Under the pieces are notes generated by a model. It searched no databases and was not told the origin of the DNA. It saw only the letters and a program-made list of their open reading frames with translations. The translations under genes and the position numbers were made by a program. A DNA stretch of 64,000 nt from Alteromonadaceae bacterium 2753L.S.0a.02 (GTDB lineage: Bacteria; Pseudomonadota; Gammaproteobacteria; Pseudomonadales; Cellvibrionaceae): NCBI GenBank assembly GCA_007827375.1, contig VISH01000002.1, positions 620,001 through 684,000 of the forward strand, in the 5' to 3' direction. Positions 52,565 through 61,584 of this stretch are shown piece after piece. Position 1 is the first letter of the stretch, and every line of letters begins with the position of its first letter.

Positions 52565-52813
52565 GATGCAGGGATTCCTCGAAAACGTGACGTCCGGCAA
52601 ACGGCGCGCTACAGCGTTGTAAAACAAAAATACATGATGTCGGAGTTTGTATTAAAAAGGTAGCGGATATTTCTCTGGGGCGTTACAGCTGGGCACAGGC
52701 ATACGGTGCTCAAGCAAGTATTTTCAGTACAAAGCAGTAAAACAAAAAATTCGAACGGGCTGGAGCAATCCTCCCGAACTTATGTATTGACGTCCTTTAG
52801 GAGGCATTTCGTT

Positions 52814-55800
52814 ATGCGCTTATCTTTCAAGCGGATTGGTGCTGCTGTCTTAGCACTGGGTATACTTCCCGGTATTGCTGTGGCGGGTTCCAAAAACCAT
52901 CATTCATTTAAGATTCCTCAATATTTCGCACCTCACAAGCATAAATTCCAAAAGGTGGATTCCCTGGCTGATGCAGCCAAAAGGTCGCATCGCCTCGTGG
53001 GCAGTGCCGCGAGCTATAACCTGTTAACTTCAGACGAGGTGTACGCAGAAATCCTCACCAGCGAATTCAATTACATTACACCGGAAAATGCTGGCAAATG
53101 GGGCCCTCTGCAACCCAACTCCCCTGATGAATGGAATTTTGATGCACATGACGAAATGGTCGCTTTTGCTGGCGAAAATCATCTGGCGTACAAAGGCCAT
53201 GCGTTGGTGTGGCATTCTCAGGCGCCGAGTTTTATTAATGACGACCTTACTGCTGACGAATTGCAGGGGCTGATTGATCAACACGTTAATACCACTGTAA
53301 CCCGCTACTCGAAAGAGATTCGCGCCTGGGATGTGGTAAACGAAGCTATGGGTGATGATGCCCAATACCGGGATTCGGTTTTCTATCGAAAGCTCGGGCC
53401 CGATTTCATTGCAAACGCCTTTTACGCTGCAAAATCTGCTGATCCAACAGCGACCCTGTATTACAACGATTACAACATTGCCGGCATGAACGCAAAGTCA
53501 GACGCCGTATACAACATGTTGAAAGACTTAAAGGACGCAGGTGTTCCCGTTGACGGTATCGGTTTCCAGATGCATTTAACGGCCGCCAGTGCGCCTAGCT
53601 ACGACGAGTTAGTTGCTAACTTCCGCCGTTTTGCCTGGTTGGGCTTACGTGTAAACGTAAGTGAGCTCGATGTGCGCATCAGTGATTTGCCTTGGGATTA
53701 TCAAACGAACCTGGCAATCCAACGTCAGGTGTATCACAGAGTGGTTAGTGCCTGTATGGCGGTACGACGCTGCGAAAGCGTTACCACCTGGGGTATCAAT
53801 GACCAATATTCCTGGATCAACTACACTTTTGGCCCAGATGCGCCTCTCCCCTGGGATGAAAACTACGGTCGTAAGCCAGCGTACTACGGCATGTTAGACG
53901 GTTTCATGCGTCTTGCTCCGGATGCTTCCGATCTGCCCAATCTAGTCGACAACAGTAATTTTGAAGGTGGTGTTGCAGGATGGAGCGCTTGGGCTGGTGA
54001 GATCCAGCATGTGCGTAGCTTTGGACGGCACCGTAGTAATGTTTTGCTACTTTCGGAACGCAGCGAAAATTGGAGTGCGGCGGCTTACGATCTAACCGAT
54101 AAAGTTATTCCCGGTCAGACCTACGATGTGTCTGCGAGCACAAAGCTCACTTGGAAATCGCCTGCGGATACTGTCGAACTCAATACCAAAGTGGTGTGCG
54201 AAGGTGGTGAAGCTCAATACAACAATCTTGAAGTTTCCGTGGCAGATGCAAGACGGTGGGTTGAGTTGAGTGGTGTGCTCGAGGTTCCCGCCTGTGAATT
54301 AAGTGAAGTTACAGTCTTTGTTGGCGGGCCGCAGTCTGGCGTAAGCCTCTTGCTGGACGAAGTGGTTGTACGTCCGCAAGTCTTAGTACCGAGTTCTGAT
54401 GGCTATGGCGACAATCTGGTGAGCAACCCCTACTTTGAAACCGGTACCGAAGGTTGGTTTGGGTTTGGTGCCGCGGTGGTTGGTATTTCCAATGATACTG
54501 TTAAATCCGGTGCTCAGAGTGCTTATGTTTCAGGGCGAAGTGATACCTGGCAGGGCCCGGCGACCAGCGTTGCAGAAGGTGTAATCGCGGGCGACATATA
54601 CGATATGTTTGCTTGGGTACGTGTTGAAGGAGCAGCCTCTTGGGTTGGAGCCACCGTAAAAGTCAGTTGTGCCGATGGTGACCAATTCCTGGGTATCACC
54701 GGGGCCAATTTGGAAGCCGATACTTGGACGCTGCTGCGCGGCAGTGTGCAACTTCCCGATTGCGATCTCAGCGACGCCGTTCTGTATGTGGAAGGGCCTG
54801 ATGCGGGTGTAAATCTGCTCCTGGATGAAGTTTATTTCCGTCGCGACAACGCTGCCTCTGATGCACTGGATCAAGTGGATGACGGTAATTTGCATCCCAA
54901 CGGCGGTTTTGAACTGGGTACTGAATCCTGGAGTAGTTGGGGCGGTACCCTGGGCACCAGTAGTGATCTGATTCACAGCGGTGCTGCAAGTGGTGTACTT
55001 GCCAATCGTACCGCCAACTGGCAGGGTCCGGTGTTTAATCTGTTAAGTGTTGCTGTGCCAGGCGGAGAATATGAAATTTCTGCTTGGAGCATGGTACAGG
55101 GAGCCTCTCAGGACACACTCAGCATAACGGTTAAAACAGTGTGTGAAGGCGAGCCCGAAAGTTACAATCAGTTGGATGCACAACTGGTCGATAGTGTGGC
55201 CTGGACCCGGCTCAGTGGCAGTATTGTTCTTCCCAGTTGTAATCTTACTGAGGCATCGCTGTATTTCGCAGGGCCGGAAGCGGGTGTGGATGTCTATTTG
55301 GATGACGTGGTGATATTGGGGAGCGGTGTTGAAGCGCAAAACCTCATCGCCAACCCAGGATTTGAAACGGGTACAGAGGGCTGGCAAAGTTGGGGTGGAA
55401 ACTTACAGGCGGTAGCCGACGAAGCGCATTCCGGTGCCCAGAGCGGGCTTTTGAGCGCGCGCACTGGTGATTGGGAAGGCCCGGTTTATCCGATCACTGA
55501 CATTGTTGGTCCCAGTGGAAGTTACGCAATTAGTGCCTGGATTAAAATTGCCGGTGCGACAACTGCTATGACGAGCATTACCCTTAAAACGACTTGCGAA
55601 GATGGTACCGAGTACTACAACTGGGGCGGCGAGGTAGAGGTTAACGATACCGGTTGGACAGAACTGGCGGGTAATGTTCCAGTTCCCCCAGACTGTGTGA
55701 CTGTATCGGCTGTATTGTATTTCGGCGGGCCGGCTCAGGAAGTCGACATCTATATTGACGATGTGGTTGCCACGATCGCCCACCCAGGTGACAGTGTCGA

Positions 55801-56257
55801 GGGCAACTCCAACCTTGTCACTAACAGCGGTTTTGAAGGTTCGCTCGATGGTTGGGTCAGTTGGGGCGGCAACCTCGCGCTATCCACAGACTTAGTTTAT
55901 GCCGGTGATTACTCTGCGGTATTGAGCAACAGAACCGGTGATTGGGAAGGCCCGGTATACAGTCTTCTCGGCGCGGTCGATGCGGGGGCCAGCTACGCTA
56001 TTTCCGCGTTCACCCGAATATCTGGCAGCTCTGCGGGTACTGAGCCGGTGTCGATTACCGTTAAGGTGGCTTGTGATGACGGATCTTCTGAGTATTTGTG
56101 GGGCGGTCAAGTCTCGGCGGTAGACAGTGACTGGACCGAGCTTGCTGGTTCGGTAACCCTGCCGAGTTGTAATCTTACCGAGGTATCGATGTATTTTGGT
56201 GGGGCTGCCCAGGCGGCGAGCATCTATCTTGATGAAGTCAGTGTAACCGCGCAATAG
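52814..56257 (+). CDS. Secreted GH10 endo-xylanase with five tandem CBMs
   Basis: A 1147-residue secreted enzyme. ATG 52814 has AGGAGG 9 bases upstream and begins a clear signal peptide (about 1-24). Residues about 45-370 are a GH10 catalytic domain with acid/base E177 (WDVVNEAM) and nucleophile E284 (VSELDVRI), so it should cleave beta-1,4-xylan. Five CBM4_9-type modules follow, starting at about 374, 532, 691, 842 and 997, each opening with a NLV-x-N-x-x-FE-type strand, containing W-G/WG-S segments and closing with a GP-x-x-x-V-x-(L/I)-x-(L/D)DE-type strand. Each module has a cysteine pair in matching positions. A terminator follows directly. Confidence 0.92.
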   Translation: MRLSFKRIGAAVLALGILPGIAVAGSKNHHSFKIPQYFAPHKHKFQKVDSLADAAKRSHRLVGSAASYNLLTSDEVYAEILTSEFNYITPENAGKWGPLQPNSPDEWNFDAHDEMVAFAGENHLAYKGHALVWHSQAPSFINDDLTADELQGLIDQHVNTTVTRYSKEIRAWDVVNEAMGDDAQYRDSVFYRKLGPDFIANAFYAAKSADPTATLYYNDYNIAGMNAKSDAVYNMLKDLKDAGVPVDGIGFQMHLTAASAPSYDELVANFRRFAWLGLRVNVSELDVRISDLPWDYQTNLAIQRQVYHRVVSACMAVRRCESVTTWGINDQYSWINYTFGPDAPLPWDENYGRKPAYYGMLDGFMRLAPDASDLPNLVDNSNFEGGVAGWSAWAGEIQHVRSFGRHRSNVLLLSERSENWSAAAYDLTDKVIPGQTYDVSASTKLTWKSPADTVELNTKVVCEGGEAQYNNLEVSVADARRWVELSGVLEVPACELSEVTVFVGGPQSGVSLLLDEVVVRPQVLVPSSDGYGDNLVSNPYFETGTEGWFGFGAAVVGISNDTVKSGAQSAYVSGRSDTWQGPATSVAEGVIAGDIYDMFAWVRVEGAASWVGATVKVSCADGDQFLGITGANLEADTWTLLRGSVQLPDCDLSDAVLYVEGPDAGVNLLLDEVYFRRDNAASDALDQVDDGNLHPNGGFELGTESWSSWGGTLGTSSDLIHSGAASGVLANRTANWQGPVFNLLSVAVPGGEYEISAWSMVQGASQDTLSITVKTVCEGEPESYNQLDAQLVDSVAWTRLSGSIVLPSCNLTEASLYFAGPEAGVDVYLDDVVILGSGVEAQNLIANPGFETGTEGWQSWGGNLQAVADEAHSGAQSGLLSARTGDWEGPVYPITDIVGPSGSYAISAWIKIAGATTAMTSITLKTTCEDGTEYYNWGGEVEVNDTGWTELAGNVPVPPDCVTVSAVLYFGGPAQEVDIYIDDVVATIAHPGDSVEGNSNLVTNSGFEGSLDGWVSWGGNLALSTDLVYAGDYSAVLSNRTGDWEGPVYSLLGAVDAGASYAISAFTRISGSSAGTEPVSITVKVACDDGSSEYLWGGQVSAVDSDWTELAGSVTLPSCNLTEVSMYFGGAAQAASIYLDEVSVTAQ

Positions 56258-56276
56258 TTGTAGACTTGCGTTACTG

Positions 56277-56301
56277 AGCCCTGCAACTGCAGGGCTTTTT
56301 T
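56277..56301 (+). terminator. Terminator after the xylanase gene
   Basis: Arms AGCCCTGCA (56277-56285) and TGCAGGGCT (56288-56296), tightly looped, followed by six T. Located 20 bases past the xylanase stop codon. Confidence 0.85.
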
Positions 56302-56489
56302 GTGCCTGGGATATAGAGTTATTGATTCAGTCAAAAGGCCATTGGGGGTTTATGATCGATTGGCTACTTTCTTCTTCAAACTATTGTGACTTGCTAAATG
56401 CGTATGTTACTTATTAAAACGTAGTGAGTATCGTGCAAGCGCTGCTTGCAAAGTTTGGTAAACAATCGAACGGAGTTTCCAGCGAGTGC

Positions 56490-57818
56490 TCACACAGTAT
56501 CCGCGATTGCACATACGCGGTTTCGCCCCTGCTTCTTGGCTTCGTAAAGGGCTTCGTCGGCGCGCTTGAAGAGATCATCCAGGCTGGGCTTCGAGAGCGC
56601 GGCAACCCCAAAGCTGGCGGTAATTTTCTGCTCGCTGTGCAGTTCTGTATCCTCCAGTTTTTTACGGAGTAATTCCGCCAGTACCTGTGCCTGATAGAGG
56701 TCGGTGTCGGGGCAAACAAGAATAAACTCTTCACCGCCCCAACGGGCCAGAAAATCGGAGCGCCTAATGTTATTTGCAAACAGTGCGGAGGATTCTTTCA
56801 GGATGCGATCGCCGACGTCGTGGCCAAAGGTATCGTTAACGGATTTGAAGTGGTCGATATCGATAAGCACGAAGGAAAAAGGCGTGCGCTTTTCTTTCCA
56901 CCGATTAAGGCCGTCGTAGAGCGCTTCTCGTATACCAATCCGATTGAGCAAGCCAGTAAGTTGGTCGGTTTTGGCAAGGTCTTCAAACTGTTTATTTTGC
57001 AGGTTGAGCAACTTGTTGATGGCCACCAGTTCCTGTTGATGTTTCATGTTGCGGGTCAGTTCAACTTTAAGGGCGATCATGCGGTATAGCAGCAACACAA
57101 AAATCAAAATCGACCAGCTAACCACCATGCCCTTATAGAGTGTTTCATCGGAAATGACTTCGCCACGCCACAGAATCTTGCGTAATTGAATGGTGTGTGT
57201 CCCGGACGTTTCGGCGGACCCGGTTTGCACCTCGATATAAATCACATCGTTAAATTCCGGGTGGGATTTTTCCAGTGGTATTTTTTTGGAAACCAACCAC
57301 CAGTCTGCCACGCTGAAATCTTTCATTTTCAGGGTGAAGCCGGTCTCCAACTGCTCAACGGGAATTTCCACCATATTATATTTGGTGCTGGTATCGTCGC
57401 TCACCTCATAGTAGTCCGGGTGGCGATTGCGCAGGTAGAAGCGCAAAGTTTTGCCAGGTCCTTTATAGGATGCCCAAATGGTCATGGTATCGAATGCTGA
57501 GAGGTCGATACCCTGCCAACCTTCATCGATTACTGAAACCCGCATACTGCAGTAGGGAGTATAAAATTTTGCACCGAGTTTACATTGCCATATCTGGCGG
57601 TTTTCATCCACCCAGCTCGCTTCGCTATTACCGTTGGAGAAGACGTCGTCCGTAAGCATCACATCGTAATTAGTTGGGTATAGTTCGAAAGTTCGGGCAA
57701 TCCAGTCCTTTGGAGCGAAGATGAAGATAATGGATAAACAGGCAATCATGCCCAGAAATGCTTCAGTGCGTGAAATGGCGGGCAATAAATTAAATTTCGG
57801 TGATACTGCTTCACTCAT
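56490..57818 (-). CDS. Membrane diguanylate cyclase with periplasmic galactose-binding-like domain (paralogue 1)
   Basis: A 442-residue protein: a first membrane helix (about 18-36), a periplasmic beta-rich domain (about 45-225), a second helix (about 232-250), a short coiled coil and a C-terminal GGDEF domain. The active-site motif is GGEEF (about 361-365), preceded by RRSD, the inhibitory-site RxxD. The periplasmic domain (SEASWVDE, then IWASYKG and FYLRNRHPDYY) resembles a galactose-binding/CIA30-like jelly roll, often sugar-linked. It lies 6 bases downstream of a closely similar gene on the same strand and convergent to the xylanase. Cyclase activity is very likely; sugar sensing is inference. 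Confidence 0.85.
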   Translation of the reverse strand: MSEAVSPKFNLLPAISRTEAFLGMIACLSIIFIFAPKDWIARTFELYPTNYDVMLTDDVFSNGNSEASWVDENRQIWQCKLGAKFYTPYCSMRVSVIDEGWQGIDLSAFDTMTIWASYKGPGKTLRFYLRNRHPDYYEVSDDTSTKYNMVEIPVEQLETGFTLKMKDFSVADWWLVSKKIPLEKSHPEFNDVIYIEVQTGSAETSGTHTIQLRKILWRGEVISDETLYKGMVVSWSILIFVLLLYRMIALKVELTRNMKHQQELVAINKLLNLQNKQFEDLAKTDQLTGLLNRIGIREALYDGLNRWKEKRTPFSFVLIDIDHFKSVNDTFGHDVGDRILKESSALFANNIRRSDFLARWGGEEFILVCPDTDLYQAQVLAELLRKKLEDTELHSEQKITASFGVAALSKPSLDDLFKRADEALYEAKKQGRNRVCAIADTV

Positions 57819-57823
57819 AATTG

Positions 57824-59134
57824 TTAGCCTTTAGTGCAAACTTTGTTTCTACCGCTTTGTTTGGCCTCGTAAAGCGCGGTATCTGCCGCTTTAAACAGGG
57901 AATCTAAATCGGCTTCGTTAAGTGTTGCAACGCCAAAACTGGCGGTTATGCGGGTTTCCTTATGAAATGGAGTTTGCTCCAACCGGGAGCGCATGGCCTC
58001 CGCCAGTTCCGCCGCCTGCTTCAACCCGGTGTCTGGCAGCACCAGTAAAAATTCTTCGCCACCCCAGCGGGCAACATAATCGCTGCTACGTGCTTTGTCT
58101 TTTAATACCTTTGCGGTTTCTTTTAGTATTTTGTCGCCCACATCATGCCCCAGAGTGTCGTTCACTGTTTTAAAGTGATCGATGTCGGTCAGGATGAAAG
58201 ACATCGGCGTCTGAGCCGACTTCCAGCGGCGTAAGCCTTCCAGAAGTGGTTCGCGTATCCCGATGCGATTTAACAGCCCTGTTAAGTGATCGGTCTTCGC
58301 GAGGTCTTCGAACTGTTTATTCTGAAGATTGAGCAGCTTGTTAATCGATTCCAGCTCTTTTTGGTAGTTACGTGTGTGTTTGAGCTGAACTTTCAATCGC
58401 GTGAGACGCGCGAACAGGAGCAGAAAAATCGCGATGGCCCATGCTAATGCAATACTGCGATACAGCATCTCGTCAGATAGGTAAGGCCCCTGCCAGACTA
58501 TTTTTTCTATCTGGATTTGGTGATCGCCGCTCTGAAGTTGGGAGCCAGTCTGAAATTCGATAAAAATAATGTCATTAAATTCCGGCCCGGCCATCTCAAG
58601 GGGAATGCGTTTCGATGTCACCCACCAATCTGCCACCTGAAAGTCAGCCATTCGAAAGCTGATGCCCTGCTCGAGATCCGCGATGGGTACTTCAACCTGG
58701 TTGTATTTCGTGGTTGTATCATCGCCAATCACATAATAGCTGAGGTGCCGATTACGGAGGTAAATACGTATAAATTCAGAATCCCCCTGATATTTCCCAT
58801 ACACCGTCATTTTCGTGTACTGGCTGAGGTTTAAGCCGCTCCAGGACTCGTTGATGGTTCCAATTTGATAACTGCAATAGGGGGTGCCGATGGCCGTGCT
58901 CAATTTGCACAACCATATGCGTTGTGCCTTGTTTACCCATGAGGCCTCACTTTGGCCGCCTGAGTATCTGTCGCCGTCAATGTGGGCAGGATAATCCCTT
59001 GGGTCGAGTACAAATCGACGCGAAATAAAGTCTGAGGGTAGTGTCACCAGCACAATAGAAAGACAGGCCAGCAAGCCCAAGACGGCTTCAAACCGGGTGA
59101 AGGATCGGGAAAGTAAAGATTTGATTGCCGTCAT
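57824..59134 (-). CDS. Membrane diguanylate cyclase with periplasmic galactose-binding-like domain (paralogue 2)
   Basis: A 436-residue protein with the same architecture and clear similarity to its downstream neighbour over the full length: one N-terminal membrane helix, a periplasmic domain with SEASWVNK, VYGKYQGDS and YLRNRHLSYY, a second helix, INKLLNLQNKQFEDLAKTD-type linker and a GGDEF domain (GGEEF at about 358-362, RSSD inhibitory site). The two genes are separated by only 5 bases, so they are a tandem duplication in one operon. They may sense related but distinct ligands. First gene of the operon, divergent from the MASE1 cyclase gene. Confidence 0.85.
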   Translation of the reverse strand: MTAIKSLLSRSFTRFEAVLGLLACLSIVLVTLPSDFISRRFVLDPRDYPAHIDGDRYSGGQSEASWVNKAQRIWLCKLSTAIGTPYCSYQIGTINESWSGLNLSQYTKMTVYGKYQGDSEFIRIYLRNRHLSYYVIGDDTTTKYNQVEVPIADLEQGISFRMADFQVADWWVTSKRIPLEMAGPEFNDIIFIEFQTGSQLQSGDHQIQIEKIVWQGPYLSDEMLYRSIALAWAIAIFLLLFARLTRLKVQLKHTRNYQKELESINKLLNLQNKQFEDLAKTDHLTGLLNRIGIREPLLEGLRRWKSAQTPMSFILTDIDHFKTVNDTLGHDVGDKILKETAKVLKDKARSSDYVARWGGEEFLLVLPDTGLKQAAELAEAMRSRLEQTPFHKETRITASFGVATLNEADLDSLFKAADTALYEAKQSGRNKVCTKG

Positions 59135-59361
59135 TCAGTGGTAGCCGGGGTTTTATTGTCAATAGGCCTGTCTTCAATTGTAGACAAGTTTAGGGCAGAG
59201 CGTGGCGCTGAAATCGCTTTAATTGCGGGGCTTAGTGTTGCCTGGAGCTTGTTCTCTTGTCCACTTTTGGGGTGAAAAAAGGGCGCAACTGTCCGGCTGC
59301 GGCTACACTTGAGCTTGGTATCGATCACAGTCGCAATAGCAGTAGGGATGGAGCTCGCCGG

Positions 59362-60798
59362 ATGGCTGCCCGCATGGAATTTCCTCTTCACGAATCTTTT
59401 AACCTCCCTGGACTTAAGTGGGTATACAGTCTGCTCTTTTTCGTTGTTTATATCGTGTTGGCACAGCTGAGCATGATGTTGGCAACCGCTCCTGCTAATG
59501 TCACACCTTTATACCCGCCTGCCGGACTTGCCTGGGGGGCCGTATTGTTGTTTGGTAAGCGTGCTCTCCCTATGGTATTTGTGAGCGCCGCTATTGCGAA
59601 TGGGCTTCCGCTGCTCCAGGAGCAATGGTCTTTCGAGGCCTTACTGGCTGGGATCGGTATCGGTGCCGGTGAGGTGTTGTCGGTGTGGCTGGGATGCATC
59701 GCAGTATTAAAGTGGCGTGACCGAGGTGGGTATTTGTTGTCGGTGAGGGATGTTGTCATATTCAGCGTGGTGTCCTTTTTCTGGGTTGTCAGCCCTAGCG
59801 TGGGAGTTACCACGCTGCTCCTGCTTGATTTTGTTGATGCCGATCATTTCTGGCACGTATGGAGAACCTGGTGGCTGGGCGACTCCATTGGGATTTTGCT
59901 CCTATTACCTGTGATTTTGGTATTAAGCAATTTGTCGCTCAGCCCGGCGAGCCCCCGATTAGACCACAGGAGTGCAGTAGCTATCCCGCTCGCTGCATTG
60001 ATGGCGCTCGCGATATGTCTGAGTGAACTTCCCGTGTGGTATTTACTTAGCGCGGTAACTTTCTATTACGCGACACGGCTCTCTCATCTGGGCATAGTTT
60101 GCGTTAACGTTATTGTTTCCAGTATTTGTGTTTGGGCGAATTTCTTAGGAGTGAGCAGTAATGGTCATTTGTCTCCCGATTTACGCCTTATTTTGCTGCA
60201 AATGTTTATTGCCTTCAATACTGTGATTGTTTTGGCCTTTTGGTGCTCACAAAGAAAAAACAGGGAGTTGAACCATAAATGGAACCTCGCGGAAAACAAA
60301 GCTCGGCTCGACCCTTTAACCGGTGTTTTGAACCGCCGGGGCTTTGAAGAGCAAGCGCAATACTTCACTCAGCACTGTTGCGACAGTAAACGCACTTTAC
60401 TTATTCTAGATATCGATCATTTCAAAGAAATTAATGATAACTATGGGCATGATGTTGGCGATTACGTCTTAGTGCAATTTGCCAATATTCTACGTGCCAC
60501 AGTACGCGACGATGATATTCTCGCCCGTATCGGTGGCGAAGAATTTGCGGTAATTGTTGCCCTTGATGTGTCAGATGCCAGCCGGCTGGCAGAACGGATT
60601 CGCAATAATATCGAGCAGGCTTCGATAATCAGGGGTCAGCAGTTGATTCGCCTGACTGCGAGTATAGGTGTGCAGGAATTTCGAAACGAAATGTCGATCC
60701 ACGATTGGCTTAAAATTGCCGACAAACACTTATATTTTGCGAAACAGACCGGGCGTAATCGCGTTATACAATCTGTGCCAGAATTGGCGGGTGGCTAG
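59362..60798 (+). CDS. MASE1-GGDEF diguanylate cyclase
   Basis: A 478-residue protein with an N-terminal MASE1 membrane sensor of about eight helices (about 20-305; LYPPAGLAWGAVLLFG near 52 and VGVTTLLLL are typical) and a C-terminal GGDEF domain (about 315-470) with intact GGEEF and an RDDD inhibitory site just before it. ATG 59362 (GGAG 9 bases upstream) is used because an in-frame upstream start at 59257 adds a polar, unhelpful leader. It is divergent from the tandem cyclases, making three cyclase genes in a row. Confidence 0.88.
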   Translation: MAARMEFPLHESFNLPGLKWVYSLLFFVVYIVLAQLSMMLATAPANVTPLYPPAGLAWGAVLLFGKRALPMVFVSAAIANGLPLLQEQWSFEALLAGIGIGAGEVLSVWLGCIAVLKWRDRGGYLLSVRDVVIFSVVSFFWVVSPSVGVTTLLLLDFVDADHFWHVWRTWWLGDSIGILLLLPVILVLSNLSLSPASPRLDHRSAVAIPLAALMALAICLSELPVWYLLSAVTFYYATRLSHLGIVCVNVIVSSICVWANFLGVSSNGHLSPDLRLILLQMFIAFNTVIVLAFWCSQRKNRELNHKWNLAENKARLDPLTGVLNRRGFEEQAQYFTQHCCDSKRTLLILDIDHFKEINDNYGHDVGDYVLVQFANILRATVRDDDILARIGGEEFAVIVALDVSDASRLAERIRNNIEQASIIRGQQLIRLTASIGVQEFRNEMSIHDWLKIADKHLYFAKQTGRNRVIQSVPELAGG

Positions 60799-61047
60799 CT
60801 CCTGATAACACCTTACTTAATCTCTAGTGATCGTATAAAAGGAATAATTCTCAGCAGGGGTTTGAAGTTTGGATGACGTTGGCGCAAACTGAAATGATGT
60901 TGCGCTGAAGGCACACAGCTCGTGGATCTCTAACCGCAGGCCACAGTGTAAATCCCCAGCTAAAACGTAATAACATTGAGCGATTAGCATCGTTCAGGTT
61001 TCACATAACAATTCAGTTGCAGACTTGCCTGCACGAGGTTGGAAACT

Positions 61048-61482
61048 ATGGCTATTTCTCTGGAATCCGATGACTACGTGTCAACCAATCCCGTTACTTT
61101 TTCTCCTGAAACCAGCATATTCGACGCAATTCGAATATTGGTGGAGCGCCGGCTATCAGGTGGAACTGTCTTGAATGAACAAAATGAAGTGGTCGGCGTT
61201 ATTTCCGAATTGGATTGTCTCAAGGCGATAATTCAAACCGGCTATTATCGTCAGGGTGGTGGCACGGTAGCAGATTTCATGTACACGGGCGATATACTGT
61301 ATATGGATGACCACACGACTATTGTCGATGCGGCTCAAAGATTGGTTTCAACCGGGCATCGGCGTATGCCGATTAAACGCGATGGCAAATTCTGTGGCCA
61401 GATAAGTGCGCGAAGCATGTTGCAGGCGTTTATGGCGGCGATGGATGAAAAGGCGACAGCCGCTCACGACCTTTCTGACTGA
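61048..61482 (+). CDS. CBS-domain pair protein
   Basis: A 144-residue protein made of two CBS motifs (about residues 8-65 and 73-130), the ligand-binding Bateman module for adenosyl nucleotides. NPVTFSPETSIFDAIRIL and VVGVISELDCLKAI mark the first, VADFMYTGDILYMDDHTTIVDAAQ and HRRMPIKRDGKFCGQIS parts the second. No effector domain is attached, so it would act on a partner. ATG 61048 has GAGG 9 bases upstream. Monocistronic; partner unknown. Confidence 0.88.
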   Translation: MAISLESDDYVSTNPVTFSPETSIFDAIRILVERRLSGGTVLNEQNEVVGVISELDCLKAIIQTGYYRQGGGTVADFMYTGDILYMDDHTTIVDAAQRLVSTGHRRMPIKRDGKFCGQISARSMLQAFMAAMDEKATAAHDLSD

Positions 61483-61523
61483 TAAATTCGAGATCCATTC
61501 CCGAGAGACTATCCAGCTTTCCC

Positions 61524-61553
61524 CATCAAAAAAATGCCCCGCAATGCGGGGCG
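61524..61553 (-). terminator. Terminator after the GT2 gene
   Basis: Arms GCCCCGC (61536-61542) and GCGGGGC (61546-61552) with a 3-base loop, followed on the minus strand by seven T. It ends the transcript of the minus-strand glycosyltransferase gene about 30 bases after its stop. Confidence 0.85.
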
Positions 61554-61584
61554 TGACTTCGGGAGGGAGGGCTGTGTTAAATCA

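Noticed and set aside
54530..56254. Series of minus-strand ORFs of 114-148 codons under the xylanase
   Set aside because: They recur at the CBM repeat spacing because the same repeated DNA is read backwards.
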